Source of the DNA: Burkholderiales bacterium
Lineage (GTDB): Bacteria > Pseudomonadota > Gammaproteobacteria > Burkholderiales > Burkholderiaceae_C
Length of the DNA: 37,957 nucleotides
Assembly (NCBI GenBank): GCA_947448955.1
Contig: CANFPU010000019.1
Location: 1-37,957 of the forward strand
Direction of reading: 5' to 3'
In this document: positions 27,785 to 35,308 of the stretch, in pieces
Position numbering within the stretch: the stretch's first letter is position 1
Layout of the letters: each line of letters starts with the position of its first letter
Notes under the pieces: model-generated
Databases searched by the model: none
Told to the model about the DNA's origin: nothing
The model's input: only the letters and a program-made list of their open reading frames with translations
Program-made: the position numbers and the translations under genes

Positions 27785-28488
27785 GCGAAAGCCTCCAACG
27801 AAGGATGCGCAACTGGGGCCGACGACAGGTCAGCATGGGCCAGCGACACCTGGTGGGCATACAAGGCCCGCAGCCAGCCGTGCTGGCGCAGCACGCAGAG
27901 TTCGGCATCGGCAAGTCGGGACAGGTCGGCTTCGTCGACCCGGTAGACCTGACGGTCGGCGTCGCCTGGGGGCTGGCCTGGGATCGGCGTGAACAGCCCG
28001 AAGTGCGCCAGCGCGCGGCATAGTTTGTCGGTCTGCAGCCTGAGTTGGTTCAGCGCCGACAGCGCAGCCATCACCTGCGCCAGCGCCGGGGAGGCTTGAC
28101 CGTCTCGGTCGAACAGTGGCGCGCCTTGCTCGTGCGAGAGCAGGTCACTGCTGGTGTCGATGCACACGCTCAGGTCGGCAGCCTGTCCTCGCGCGGCCAG
28201 CGCGAACGGGTGGTAGCGCAGCGCCATCGGCACATAGGGTAGGACTCCGACAAAACCTTCGTCCCCGCCCGATCGCCTGAGCAGTGCCACCGGCCGGTAG
28301 CGGCCTTGCGCTTCGCGAACAAAGACCAAGGGGTAAAGACTGGCCACGGGCTCAAACTCCGAGACCACCACGTCAGCACTGTGCAGCCCGCGGGCAAATC
28401 CATAACCCTGGTGGCCCAACACCTTGAGCTGCCGGTGGCGCTGCGCATTGAGCACTTCGTAGCGTGGGGCCGGCGTTGAATCAACCAT
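27781..28488 (-). CDS. SapC-family protein, divergent second copy
   Basis: The product has 235 residues and belongs to the same family as the first gene of the operon. Shared motifs are A-S-L-Y-P-L-V-F-V, [FY]-R-P-V-A-L-L, a [YH]-P-F-A-L segment, V-C-I-D-x-x-S-D-L-[LI]-S followed by G-x-[PA]-[LM]-F-D, and a C-terminal helix with A-L-Y-A-H-Q-V-S-L. SapC is known from the Campylobacter fetus S-layer locus, where it lies with type I secretion genes; its exact role is unclear. I chose the ATG at 28488 because GAGGAGG lies 6 nt upstream and the overlap with the SecA-like gene is then 8 bases. An upstream start at 28578 would add about 30 unlikely residues. No signal peptide is visible, so it is probably cytoplasmic. 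The copy is shorter and more Ala/Arg-rich than the first. Confidence 0.88.
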   Translation of the reverse strand: MVDSTPAPRYEVLNAQRHRQLKVLGHQGYGFARGLHSADVVVSEFEPVASLYPLVFVREAQGRYRPVALLRRSGGDEGFVGVLPYVPMALRYHPFALAARGQAADLSVCIDTSSDLLSHEQGAPLFDRDGQASPALAQVMAALSALNQLRLQTDKLCRALAHFGLFTPIPGQPPGDADRQVYRVDEADLSRLADAELCVLRQHGWLRALYAHQVSLAHADLSSAPVAHPSLEAFA

Positions 28489-30457
28489 GACTGGCCTCCT
28501 CGAACGGCAAAGCGCCCTCCATCCAGCTGTCGTTTTGCAGCACGGCCCAGCGGCGAGAGAACGCATCGGCCTCGGCACGGCGCTGCGCGATGCGCAGACA
28601 CAGGCGAACGACAGGCTGGCCCAGCCAACGCAAGTGCCGCTCTAGGACCCACACGCAGCGCAATGCGCTGACCGAAAAATAACGCCTGAGCAACGCATCC
28701 TCCAGCGACAGCCATTGGCTGACGCTGCCTGGGTCGCCCTGGCGGCCGCAGCGTCCGGCAAACTGGCGGTCGACCCGGCCCGATTCGTTGCATTCAGCGA
28801 TCACCACATGCAAGCCACCCAGGCTCTTGGCAACTGGGCTGAGCCCGATGTCGGTGCCGCGGCCCGCCATGTTGGTAGCGATCGTGATGCGACCGGACTC
28901 GCCCGCGCCGGCCACGATCTGCGCTTCCAGCGCATGCTGCTCGGCGTTCAGCACGCTGGGCTTCAAGCCCTGCTGTCGCAGCATGGCGGCAAGCTTCTCG
29001 CTCGACTCGACGCTGCGCACCCCGACCAGCACCGGCCGGCCTTGGGCATGGACTCGCTGCACGTCTCGCAGCACCGCCTGCCACTTGCGGTCCAGACTGT
29101 CGAGTACCTGGATCGATTGGACCTGGGTCAGCCGGGGTCGGTGGGTGGGCACTGGCAAGACCGCGAGCCGATAGATTCGCCACAGTTCCTGCGCGGCCTC
29201 GCGCGCCGTCCCCGTCGTGCCCGACAGCCGGCGGAAGCGGCGAAAAAAAGACTGGAAGCTCATCTGCCCCAGCGACTCGTTGGGATCGGTCAGGGCCAGG
29301 CCTTCATGGGCTTCGATGGCTTGGTGCAAGCCGGCGGTGAGCGTTCGGCCGGGCGTCATCCGGCCGGTGAATTCGTCGAGCAGCACGACCTCGTCGTCAT
29401 GCACCAGGTACTGGTGACCGCGCCGGTAGAAAAAACGCACCGACAACGCGTTGCGCAGCAGTTCTTCGCGCCGGGCTGCTGGCCGCCAGGCTGGCGCGAG
29501 TTGCTGCGCCCGGGCCTGCATTGCCGCGCGCGCGCCTGCGCCCAGCTCGATCGCGCGGTTGCGCAACTGGATCTCGAAGTCGCGCCCTTCGACCAAAGAC
29601 ATCGCCAGGTCATGGGCCCACAGAATGCCGTCGCTCAAGCCCGGGTTGGGTCGAGGCGATGACAGGATCAAGGGCGTGACAGCCTCGTCAATCAACAAGC
29701 TGTCGGCCTCGTCAACGATGGCCGTGTGCAGGCCCCGGCACTGCAATCCCCCGGTCAAGCCCTGCGCCGCGGCGTCCTGCCCCAACCAATGCGCCAGCGC
29801 GGCTTGCTCAGGGCCCTTGCCCGATCGCAGCGCCAGCAGGTCGCGCAGGTGGTCACCCAGCAACTCCTTCGCGGTGAGGTAAACCACATCGGCCCGATAC
29901 TGGCGCTGGCGCGCGACCGGGTCATGCTCGCCAGCGACGGTGTCGACCGTCACGCCGCAGGCCTGGTACAGCGGGCTCATCTCCTGGGCGTCGCGGGTCG
30001 CGAGGTAGTCGTTGGCCGTGAGCACATGGCAAGCCCGCCCGGCCCAGCCGGCCAACACAGCAGCCAGCGCCACCGTCAAGGTCTTGCCCTCGCCAGTGGC
30101 CATCTCGGCGAGCCAGCCGCGGTGGATGGCCAGCGCGCCCATGAACTGCACCGCGTAGGGCTGCTGACCCATGCTGCGCCAAGCCATTTGGCCCACCAAG
30201 GCCAGGCTCTGCATCAACTGGCCTCGGGCTTGTTGCGGATCGCAGCGCAAGCCTTCCCGCGCTTGCTCGAGCCGCGCCTGCAGGTCGTCAGCGGCGCAGC
30301 CGCGCAGGGCTTCGCAGGCCGCCAGGCAGGCCAGCGCTTCGCGGTGCAGCGCGCTGGCGCTGGCAGACCGGCGGCGCCAGCGGCCTTGCAGGCCGTGGAC
30401 GAGTCCGTCCAGGCCTTCGGGCAGGCGTGCCAGCGGGGGCAGTGCGATCGTGTTCAC
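28481..30457 (-). CDS. Short SecA-like translocase ATPase
   Basis: From a GTG at 30457 the product has 658 residues. That GTG overlaps the stop of the upstream gene as GTGA; an ATG at 30502 would add 15 residues and a 49-base overlap. DEAD-motor motifs are intact: Walker A TGEGKT (121-126), IVDEAD (247-252), the SecA-like RRLSGTTGTA (409-418), TNMAGRGTDI (528-537) and GRCGRQGDPGS (568-578). L-L-D-E-F-T-G-R-M and E-A-H-E-G are also typical SecA signatures. Housekeeping SecA has about 830-930 residues; here only about 80 residues follow the last motor motif, so most of the helical scaffold/wing region and the C-terminal zinc-binding tail are missing. It is the only clear motor ATPase in the operon. 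It probably drives export of the giant protein (inference). It could instead work with the housekeeping SecYEG channel, as SecA2 proteins do. Confidence 0.92.
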   Translation of the reverse strand: MNTIALPPLARLPEGLDGLVHGLQGRWRRRSASASALHREALACLAACEALRGCAADDLQARLEQAREGLRCDPQQARGQLMQSLALVGQMAWRSMGQQPYAVQFMGALAIHRGWLAEMATGEGKTLTVALAAVLAGWAGRACHVLTANDYLATRDAQEMSPLYQACGVTVDTVAGEHDPVARQRQYRADVVYLTAKELLGDHLRDLLALRSGKGPEQAALAHWLGQDAAAQGLTGGLQCRGLHTAIVDEADSLLIDEAVTPLILSSPRPNPGLSDGILWAHDLAMSLVEGRDFEIQLRNRAIELGAGARAAMQARAQQLAPAWRPAARREELLRNALSVRFFYRRGHQYLVHDDEVVLLDEFTGRMTPGRTLTAGLHQAIEAHEGLALTDPNESLGQMSFQSFFRRFRRLSGTTGTAREAAQELWRIYRLAVLPVPTHRPRLTQVQSIQVLDSLDRKWQAVLRDVQRVHAQGRPVLVGVRSVESSEKLAAMLRQQGLKPSVLNAEQHALEAQIVAGAGESGRITIATNMAGRGTDIGLSPVAKSLGGLHVVIAECNESGRVDRQFAGRCGRQGDPGSVSQWLSLEDALLRRYFSVSALRCVWVLERHLRWLGQPVVRLCLRIAQRRAEADAFSRRWAVLQNDSWMEGALPFEEASHG

Positions 30458-32622
30458 ACGCGGAACCTGCGTTGGAAGAACTGCCGCAAACCGCGCGCCC
30501 ACTGCACCAGCAGCGGCCGCTCGCCCAAGGTGAGGCGCATCACGCCGAGCCGGCCATGCACCAGCCTGGGCCCGTCGCGGCTGGCTGCGGGCAGCAGTGC
30601 TTGAACCTTGAAGAATGGCTCGGCCGCCGTCAAGCCTTGTGGGTCGCTGGACTGCACCGCGATCTCGCCGCCACCGGCCATGCCGAGTGCGCGCGAGGGC
30701 AGCAGGCCTTGCTCGTGCGGCAGCACCAGCGCCTGACGCGCCTGCAGCATCTCATCTTCCTGGCCCACCAGCCGGACTTCGGCCAACCGGACCTGGTCGT
30801 CGAACAGATGGGTCGCGACCTGCGGCAGGACGGCAACGAAACGCCAGGCGCTCTCATCGACGACCAGGCCCAGCGCGTTGCCTCTGGCGACCCAGCGGCC
30901 CTGCGCAATGTCGAGGTCGGCGACGCCCCAGATCCCGTCGATCGGCGCGCTGACCTGCAAGGCGTTGCGTTGGCGCCGCAGCTCGGCGAGGCTGTCTTGC
31001 AAGGCCAGGCGCTGTTCCCGCAAAGGCTGCAAGTCGGCGCGAGCGATCGCCAGTGCCCGCAGCTCCTGCGCGCCGATCTGCTGCAGTTGCATCTGCACCG
31101 ACTGCAGGTCTTTGTCGAGCTGCGGGTTTTCCAGGCGCAGCAGCAGCTGCCCGGCCTTGACCCGGGCGCCGGGCTCGACCAGCAGCTCGACCAGCTCGCC
31201 CGAGGCTTCGCTGTAAAGCTGGCGATGCTGCAAGGCTTCGACCACGCCCGGCACGCGCACATGCTCGGCCACCGGCACGCCGCCCAGCCCGCCCGCGACG
31301 AGGCCCAGCAAGCCCAGGCTGATCCATGCCGAGCGGCTGCGGTGCTGGGACAACACCGGGCTCAGCGCTAGGTAGCGAAGCAGCTTGAACAGCGGCAACA
31401 CCAGCGCCGTGAAAGCCAAGAACCAGGCCAGCGCAACCCCAAAGTCCAGGTACTGCTGGGCAATGAAAAACACAATGGTCGAGATCAGCATCAACCAGTA
31501 CACGACACTGAGCACGCCATACAGCGGCAGCAGCAAGACCTCTGAGCGGTTGCGCGCGGCAGGTAACGCGCCTGGCAGCCTGAGGATGAAGCGCTCGGCC
31601 AGGTACTTCAGCTGGTCGCGCGAGCGCTGGTACAGGTTGGGCACGTCGATCGCATCGACCAGCATGTGGTAGCCGTCGAAGCGCATCAAGGGGTTGAGGT
31701 TGAACAGCGCGGTCGAGACGCTGGCCGCAAAGATCACGTTGTAGGCCAGCGCGTTGATGGCACCGGGCGCCGTGTGGGCCCAGACGCAGGCCGCCAGCGC
31801 CGCCACCGCAAGCTCGGCCAGCACGCCGGCGAAGCCCACCAGCAAGCGCTGGCCGCGGCTGCGAAAACCCCAGCTCGCGGTGGCATCGACATAGGGCAGC
31901 GGCGCGAACATCAGCAGCATCACGCCGACCGAATGCACCTCGCCGCCGAAGTGCCTGCACACCGCCGCATGGCCCCACTCGTGGACCAGCTTGGCGATCA
32001 GGAACCCTAAGTACAACAACACCAAGTTACCCGGCGCCAGCACGCCCTGGGTGTGGCTGAACAGGCTGTCAGCGCCGTGCAGCAGCGACAAGCCCGCTGC
32101 CAACATCAGCAACGCGTAGCTCGCCAGACCCCAGGGACCGAGCACCCAGGCGATCAATGGCGCGCTGCGCTGCAGGAAACGGTCAGGGTCCCACAACGGG
32201 ATTCGCAGCGACAGGAAGCCCGCCAGCAGCGACAGCCGCTCCTTGTTGCGGCGCTTGCGAAAGCGCTCGAACAAGGTCACGCCCGAGGTCGAGCGATCAT
32301 GGTGCAGCAGGTTGGATAGGTTGAGCTGACCGATGAGCTGCACGACCTCTTCCTGCGTCAAGGCCAGCTCGGGATGGGTCTCGAGCATCTCGACCCAGAC
32401 CTCGTCGATCGTTCGTTCGATCGACAGCCGTGACAAAAAGGCGTAGGCCTCGGCGGTGACCCGGTACCAATCGTTGCTGAGGATGTCACGCAACACCACC
32501 CAGGGCTCACCGTGGAACACCTGCCGGTGCGCGCGCACACTGGTTCGCAACGCCGCGCGAACACCGGCCACGCGGTGCCAGGCTTCGCTGAACGTCCTCG
32601 ACTGGGCATGGTCGGCGCTCAT
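30454..32622 (-). CDS. M50-family membrane metalloprotease fused to an HlyD-type adaptor
   Basis: The product has 722 residues. Residues 30-110 resemble a PqqD-like winged-helix segment. Several membrane helices follow (about 155-180, 198-215, 258-282, 290-308, 360-415 and 432-450). The zinc site is HEWGH at 214-218 with N-P-x-x-R-F-D-G-Y at 310-318, as in M50 site-2 proteases. After the last helix comes an HlyD-like part: a lipoyl half (about 455-500), a coiled-coil hairpin (about 500-555) and a second half with V-S-A-P-I-D-G-I-W-G (557-566). Proteins of this build are annotated as peptide zinc metalloprotease/HlyD fusions and occur with exporters. The likely job is an inner-membrane adaptor that may also cleave the exported protein. 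Start and stop overlap the neighbours (ATGA and GTGA). Substrate is unknown. Confidence 0.9.
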   Translation of the reverse strand: MSADHAQSRTFSEAWHRVAGVRAALRTSVRAHRQVFHGEPWVVLRDILSNDWYRVTAEAYAFLSRLSIERTIDEVWVEMLETHPELALTQEEVVQLIGQLNLSNLLHHDRSTSGVTLFERFRKRRNKERLSLLAGFLSLRIPLWDPDRFLQRSAPLIAWVLGPWGLASYALLMLAAGLSLLHGADSLFSHTQGVLAPGNLVLLYLGFLIAKLVHEWGHAAVCRHFGGEVHSVGVMLLMFAPLPYVDATASWGFRSRGQRLLVGFAGVLAELAVAALAACVWAHTAPGAINALAYNVIFAASVSTALFNLNPLMRFDGYHMLVDAIDVPNLYQRSRDQLKYLAERFILRLPGALPAARNRSEVLLLPLYGVLSVVYWLMLISTIVFFIAQQYLDFGVALAWFLAFTALVLPLFKLLRYLALSPVLSQHRSRSAWISLGLLGLVAGGLGGVPVAEHVRVPGVVEALQHRQLYSEASGELVELLVEPGARVKAGQLLLRLENPQLDKDLQSVQMQLQQIGAQELRALAIARADLQPLREQRLALQDSLAELRRQRNALQVSAPIDGIWGVADLDIAQGRWVARGNALGLVVDESAWRFVAVLPQVATHLFDDQVRLAEVRLVGQEDEMLQARQALVLPHEQGLLPSRALGMAGGGEIAVQSSDPQGLTAAEPFFKVQALLPAASRDGPRLVHGRLGVMRLTLGERPLLVQWARGLRQFFQRRFRV

Positions 32623-34481
32623 AGCCAGAACACCTGCCGAAGGAAACGCACGGTGCGATGGGTCAGCACCCAGATCAAGCGGCGCTCACCGGCTTCGAGC
32701 TTGGCGTTGCCGCCCATGCCCGGACGCCACCAGGCTTGCGGCCTCGACTCCACCCGGCCGCGCGCCAGGTAGACGTTGCGGCCTTCGCGCTGGGTCGCCG
32801 CTGGGTCGATGCGATCAATGACCAAAGCAAAGCGTTGGTCGGGCTGGCCGACCAGTGCGAATTCGCCACGCGTGCCTAGACCGACCTCGTGGACATCGAC
32901 CTGGTCAATCTCAAGCTCGACGTAGTTGTCGTCAAGCTGCGCCAGCTTGAGCATCAGGTCACCCTTGCGCACCGGTGCGCCGAGATTTTTCTTCAGCTCG
33001 CCTTCGACGACGATCCCGGCATAGGGCGCTTTGAGCTGGGCATGAGCGAGCTGGTGACGGACCAGTTCGACCCGCGAGAGCGATTGCTGCTGGCGCGCCA
33101 GTGCGATCTGCATCTCAGCGAGCTGGCGCGCGGCCATGGCTTTCTCGGCCTCTCGGGCGTAGCGCCCCGCGTCGGCAGCGGCCATCGACTCCTCGATCAG
33201 CAAATCGCGGGTGTCGAGTTCGGCCAGCACCGCGCCTTTGGCCACCGTTTCGCCAACCTCGACATGGACCCGGCGCAAGAAACCGTCAAACGGCGCCGGC
33301 ATGAACAGCAGGTCTTTGCTGCGCAAAGCCACACCGGCATCGACCCGGTAATGCCATGGCACGAAAACCAGCACCAGCAACACGATCAGACTGGCGACGC
33401 CAAGGAGCTTCCAGCTGGTGTGCTTGGGCCCGAAAAGGCTGGTCTGCCAGTCTCGCCAGGCGTCGCGCCAGCGCAGCCCAAACCAGCGGTCCTGCCGACG
33501 CAACTGTTGCAGTTGATGCAAGCAGGACTGGCAGATCAAGCCCAGCTCCCAGGCCTGGGCCTCGCTCAGATGACCTGCACGGCGCTCCAGCCCGAGCACC
33601 CCGACAACCTGATCCCCGAGCCGCAGTGGCACCGACATCAGCTGCGGCACGCCGTGCTGGCGGGCATAGCGCTCGTGGGCGCGGTTGACCTGGCGTGTGG
33701 CGACCGTCTCCGGGTAGCGGATCGCCACTTCCTGTGCCAGCGCCTCTTCCATCGCCAACTCAAGGTCATAGGCCGCGCTGGCCTTGCGGTCGAACTTCTC
33801 GATGTGGCTGACCGCCGTCAGCCGCACATAGCTGCGGTCGACCCAGCCCAGACAGACCCGGTCGCAGTCAAATCGCACCGCCAGGTCATTGCACAGCGAC
33901 AGCGCCATCTGCAGAAAATGCGGCTCCTGGTTCAGGCGCTGGGTCAATCGCAGGATCTCGAACAGCCGGTTGGCACCGAGCATCCCCGATTGCGGATCGG
34001 CCTGCGACAACCGCCATTGGAACTGCAGCGGCACCGTGGCAGCAAGTTCGGTCAGGTTTTGCCACAGCGGCCAGGGCTGCAGCGCGTCGCTGGCGACGTA
34101 CAGCACCGCATCGGACGAGAAACCCAGCGGCGACGCCGCCAGCTGCACCGCCACCGCGCTGGGGTCTGGCGCCGAATCGGCGCAAGCCGTGGAGCCCAGC
34201 ATCGCCTGGTCGGCCAGCCGCAGCATCGGCTCGACATCGGACGCCGAGGTGTCAGGCGGCCATTGGCCAAAAGCCTGCCAAGCCGCGGGTGGCTTGCGCA
34301 CCAGCAGCACCACCCGCCGCGCACCCAAGGCCTGGCCCACCGCCGCCAGGTAGCGCGGCCAGAAGGCCTGCGCAGAGCCCTCGAAGCGGGCCATCGCCGC
34401 CAAGCCAGGCGCCGGCTCGCTGGGGCCTGGCCTGGCCGAGTCCGGCCTGGCGGCGGCCAGCAAAGCCGTGTCGATGCTCAC
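32619..34481 (-). CDS. GAF domain fused to an HlyD-type membrane adaptor
   Basis: The product has 620 residues and begins with GTG in a GTGA overlap with the upstream gene. Residues 40-150 look like a degenerate sensor-type domain. Residues 170-320 are a GAF domain with L-M-S-V-P-L-R-L-G-D-Q-V-V-G-V-L-G-L. One membrane helix (about 357-376) follows. Then come a lipoyl half (383-424, A-P-F-D-G-F-L-R-R-V-H-V-E-V-G), a hairpin (425-485), a second half with L-K-A-P-Y-A-G-I-V-V-E-G (483-494) and a beta-barrel/tail. The order implies a cytoplasmic sensor and a periplasmic adaptor in one chain. GAF domains bind small molecules or mediate protein contacts; the ligand here is unknown. It may gate export in response to a signal, but that is inference. 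A simple structural role for the GAF part is also possible. Confidence 0.9.
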   Translation of the reverse strand: MSIDTALLAAARPDSARPGPSEPAPGLAAMARFEGSAQAFWPRYLAAVGQALGARRVVLLVRKPPAAWQAFGQWPPDTSASDVEPMLRLADQAMLGSTACADSAPDPSAVAVQLAASPLGFSSDAVLYVASDALQPWPLWQNLTELAATVPLQFQWRLSQADPQSGMLGANRLFEILRLTQRLNQEPHFLQMALSLCNDLAVRFDCDRVCLGWVDRSYVRLTAVSHIEKFDRKASAAYDLELAMEEALAQEVAIRYPETVATRQVNRAHERYARQHGVPQLMSVPLRLGDQVVGVLGLERRAGHLSEAQAWELGLICQSCLHQLQQLRRQDRWFGLRWRDAWRDWQTSLFGPKHTSWKLLGVASLIVLLVLVFVPWHYRVDAGVALRSKDLLFMPAPFDGFLRRVHVEVGETVAKGAVLAELDTRDLLIEESMAAADAGRYAREAEKAMAARQLAEMQIALARQQQSLSRVELVRHQLAHAQLKAPYAGIVVEGELKKNLGAPVRKGDLMLKLAQLDDNYVELEIDQVDVHEVGLGTRGEFALVGQPDQRFALVIDRIDPAATQREGRNVYLARGRVESRPQAWWRPGMGGNAKLEAGERRLIWVLTHRTVRFLRQVFWL

Positions 34482-35308
34482 TGGGCACCCGTGATCGGGC
34501 GACGCTCAGCGACCGGCGCGGGCGCGACGATCTGACCCGAGATACCGGGCCGTACCGACCCGTCCTGGTTGTCGAATTCAGCGATCAGCTCGACCAGGCC
34601 GCTGGCCGAGTCGGTCACCGGCGAGACGAAGATCAGCTTGGCCTGGCGCAACACCGCCCGGCCCTCCATCGCCAGCCGAATGCTCACGCTCTGGCCGGGC
34701 CTGAGGGGCGACAGCGATGACACCGGGAACGTGCCAATGAAGCGCACCCGGCTGACGTCGACCACGGTGAGCACCGGCTCGTTGGGCATTGCGCTCTCGC
34801 CAACCCGCAGCGCAACCTTGGTCACCACGCCGTCGATCGGCGACCGCAAATGACGCCGCTCGTAGCCCTCGCGCGCCAGATCAAGCTCCAGCTTCTCACG
34901 CAGCTTGGCGAACTCCAGCGCTTTTCGTTCCGCCACATTGGACTGCCAGGCCAGCTCTTCGTCCTCGGCCTGCTTGCGGGAGACGCCACCCGACTCGAAC
35001 AGCTTGCGCGCTTCGGCCACTTGGGCGCCGAGGATGACCTCGCGCCGGCGCAACTCCTCCAGCCGAGAGGTGTCATCGAGCATGACCTGGCGGCGCTTGA
35101 TCTCAAGGTCTTCGAGCGCGCGGTCCAGGTGCAGCAGCAAGTCGCCGCGAGAGACCCGGTCGCCCTCCTTGACCAGCACCGCCTCGACCCGCCCTGCGGC
35201 GGCCAGACCGAGCCTGGCCTCGTGCAAAGCCTGTGTCACGCCGACCATCGACTGAGACCAGGCCGCCTGGGTCACCAGCAGCAACCCAATGAACACGCCG
35301 AGCCTCAT
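34478..35308 (-). CDS. Periplasmic HlyD/RND-type membrane fusion protein
   Basis: The product has 276 residues. An N-terminal signal sequence (MRLGVFIGLLLVTQAAWSQ, likely cut after about residue 19) implies a periplasmic protein without a membrane anchor. Residues 28-62 form the first lipoyl half (A-A-G-R-V-E-A-V-L-V-K-E-G-D-R-V), 63-150 a Glu/Arg-rich coiled-coil hairpin, and 153-186 the second half (L-R-S-P-I-D-G-V-V-T-K-V). A short beta-barrel follows (187-262). It should bridge the TolC-like channel and the inner-membrane adaptors. GGAG lies about 8 nt ahead of the ATG, and the start overlaps the TolC stop (ATGA). It is smaller than typical HlyD proteins (about 400-480 residues) and closer in build to RND-type adaptors. 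Confidence 0.9.
   Translation of the reverse strand: MRLGVFIGLLLVTQAAWSQSMVGVTQALHEARLGLAAAGRVEAVLVKEGDRVSRGDLLLHLDRALEDLEIKRRQVMLDDTSRLEELRRREVILGAQVAEARKLFESGGVSRKQAEDEELAWQSNVAERKALEFAKLREKLELDLAREGYERRHLRSPIDGVVTKVALRVGESAMPNEPVLTVVDVSRVRFIGTFPVSSLSPLRPGQSVSIRLAMEGRAVLRQAKLIFVSPVTDSASGLVELIAEFDNQDGSVRPGISGQIVAPAPVAERRPITGAQ

Noticed and set aside
28489-28578. Upstream start for the second SapC gene
   Set aside because: The extra residues have no family match and would overlap the SecA-like gene by about 98 bases. The ATG at 28488 has a strong GAGGAGG site.
30458-30502. ATG at 30502 as start of the SecA-like gene
   Set aside because: The GTG at 30457 gives the GTGA overlap seen elsewhere in this operon. 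The ATG would create a 49-base overlap. It cannot be fully excluded.
32889-34535. Plus-strand ORF of 548 codons
   Set aside because: It is antisense to the GAF-HlyD gene, which has clear domains and overlaps its neighbours correctly.
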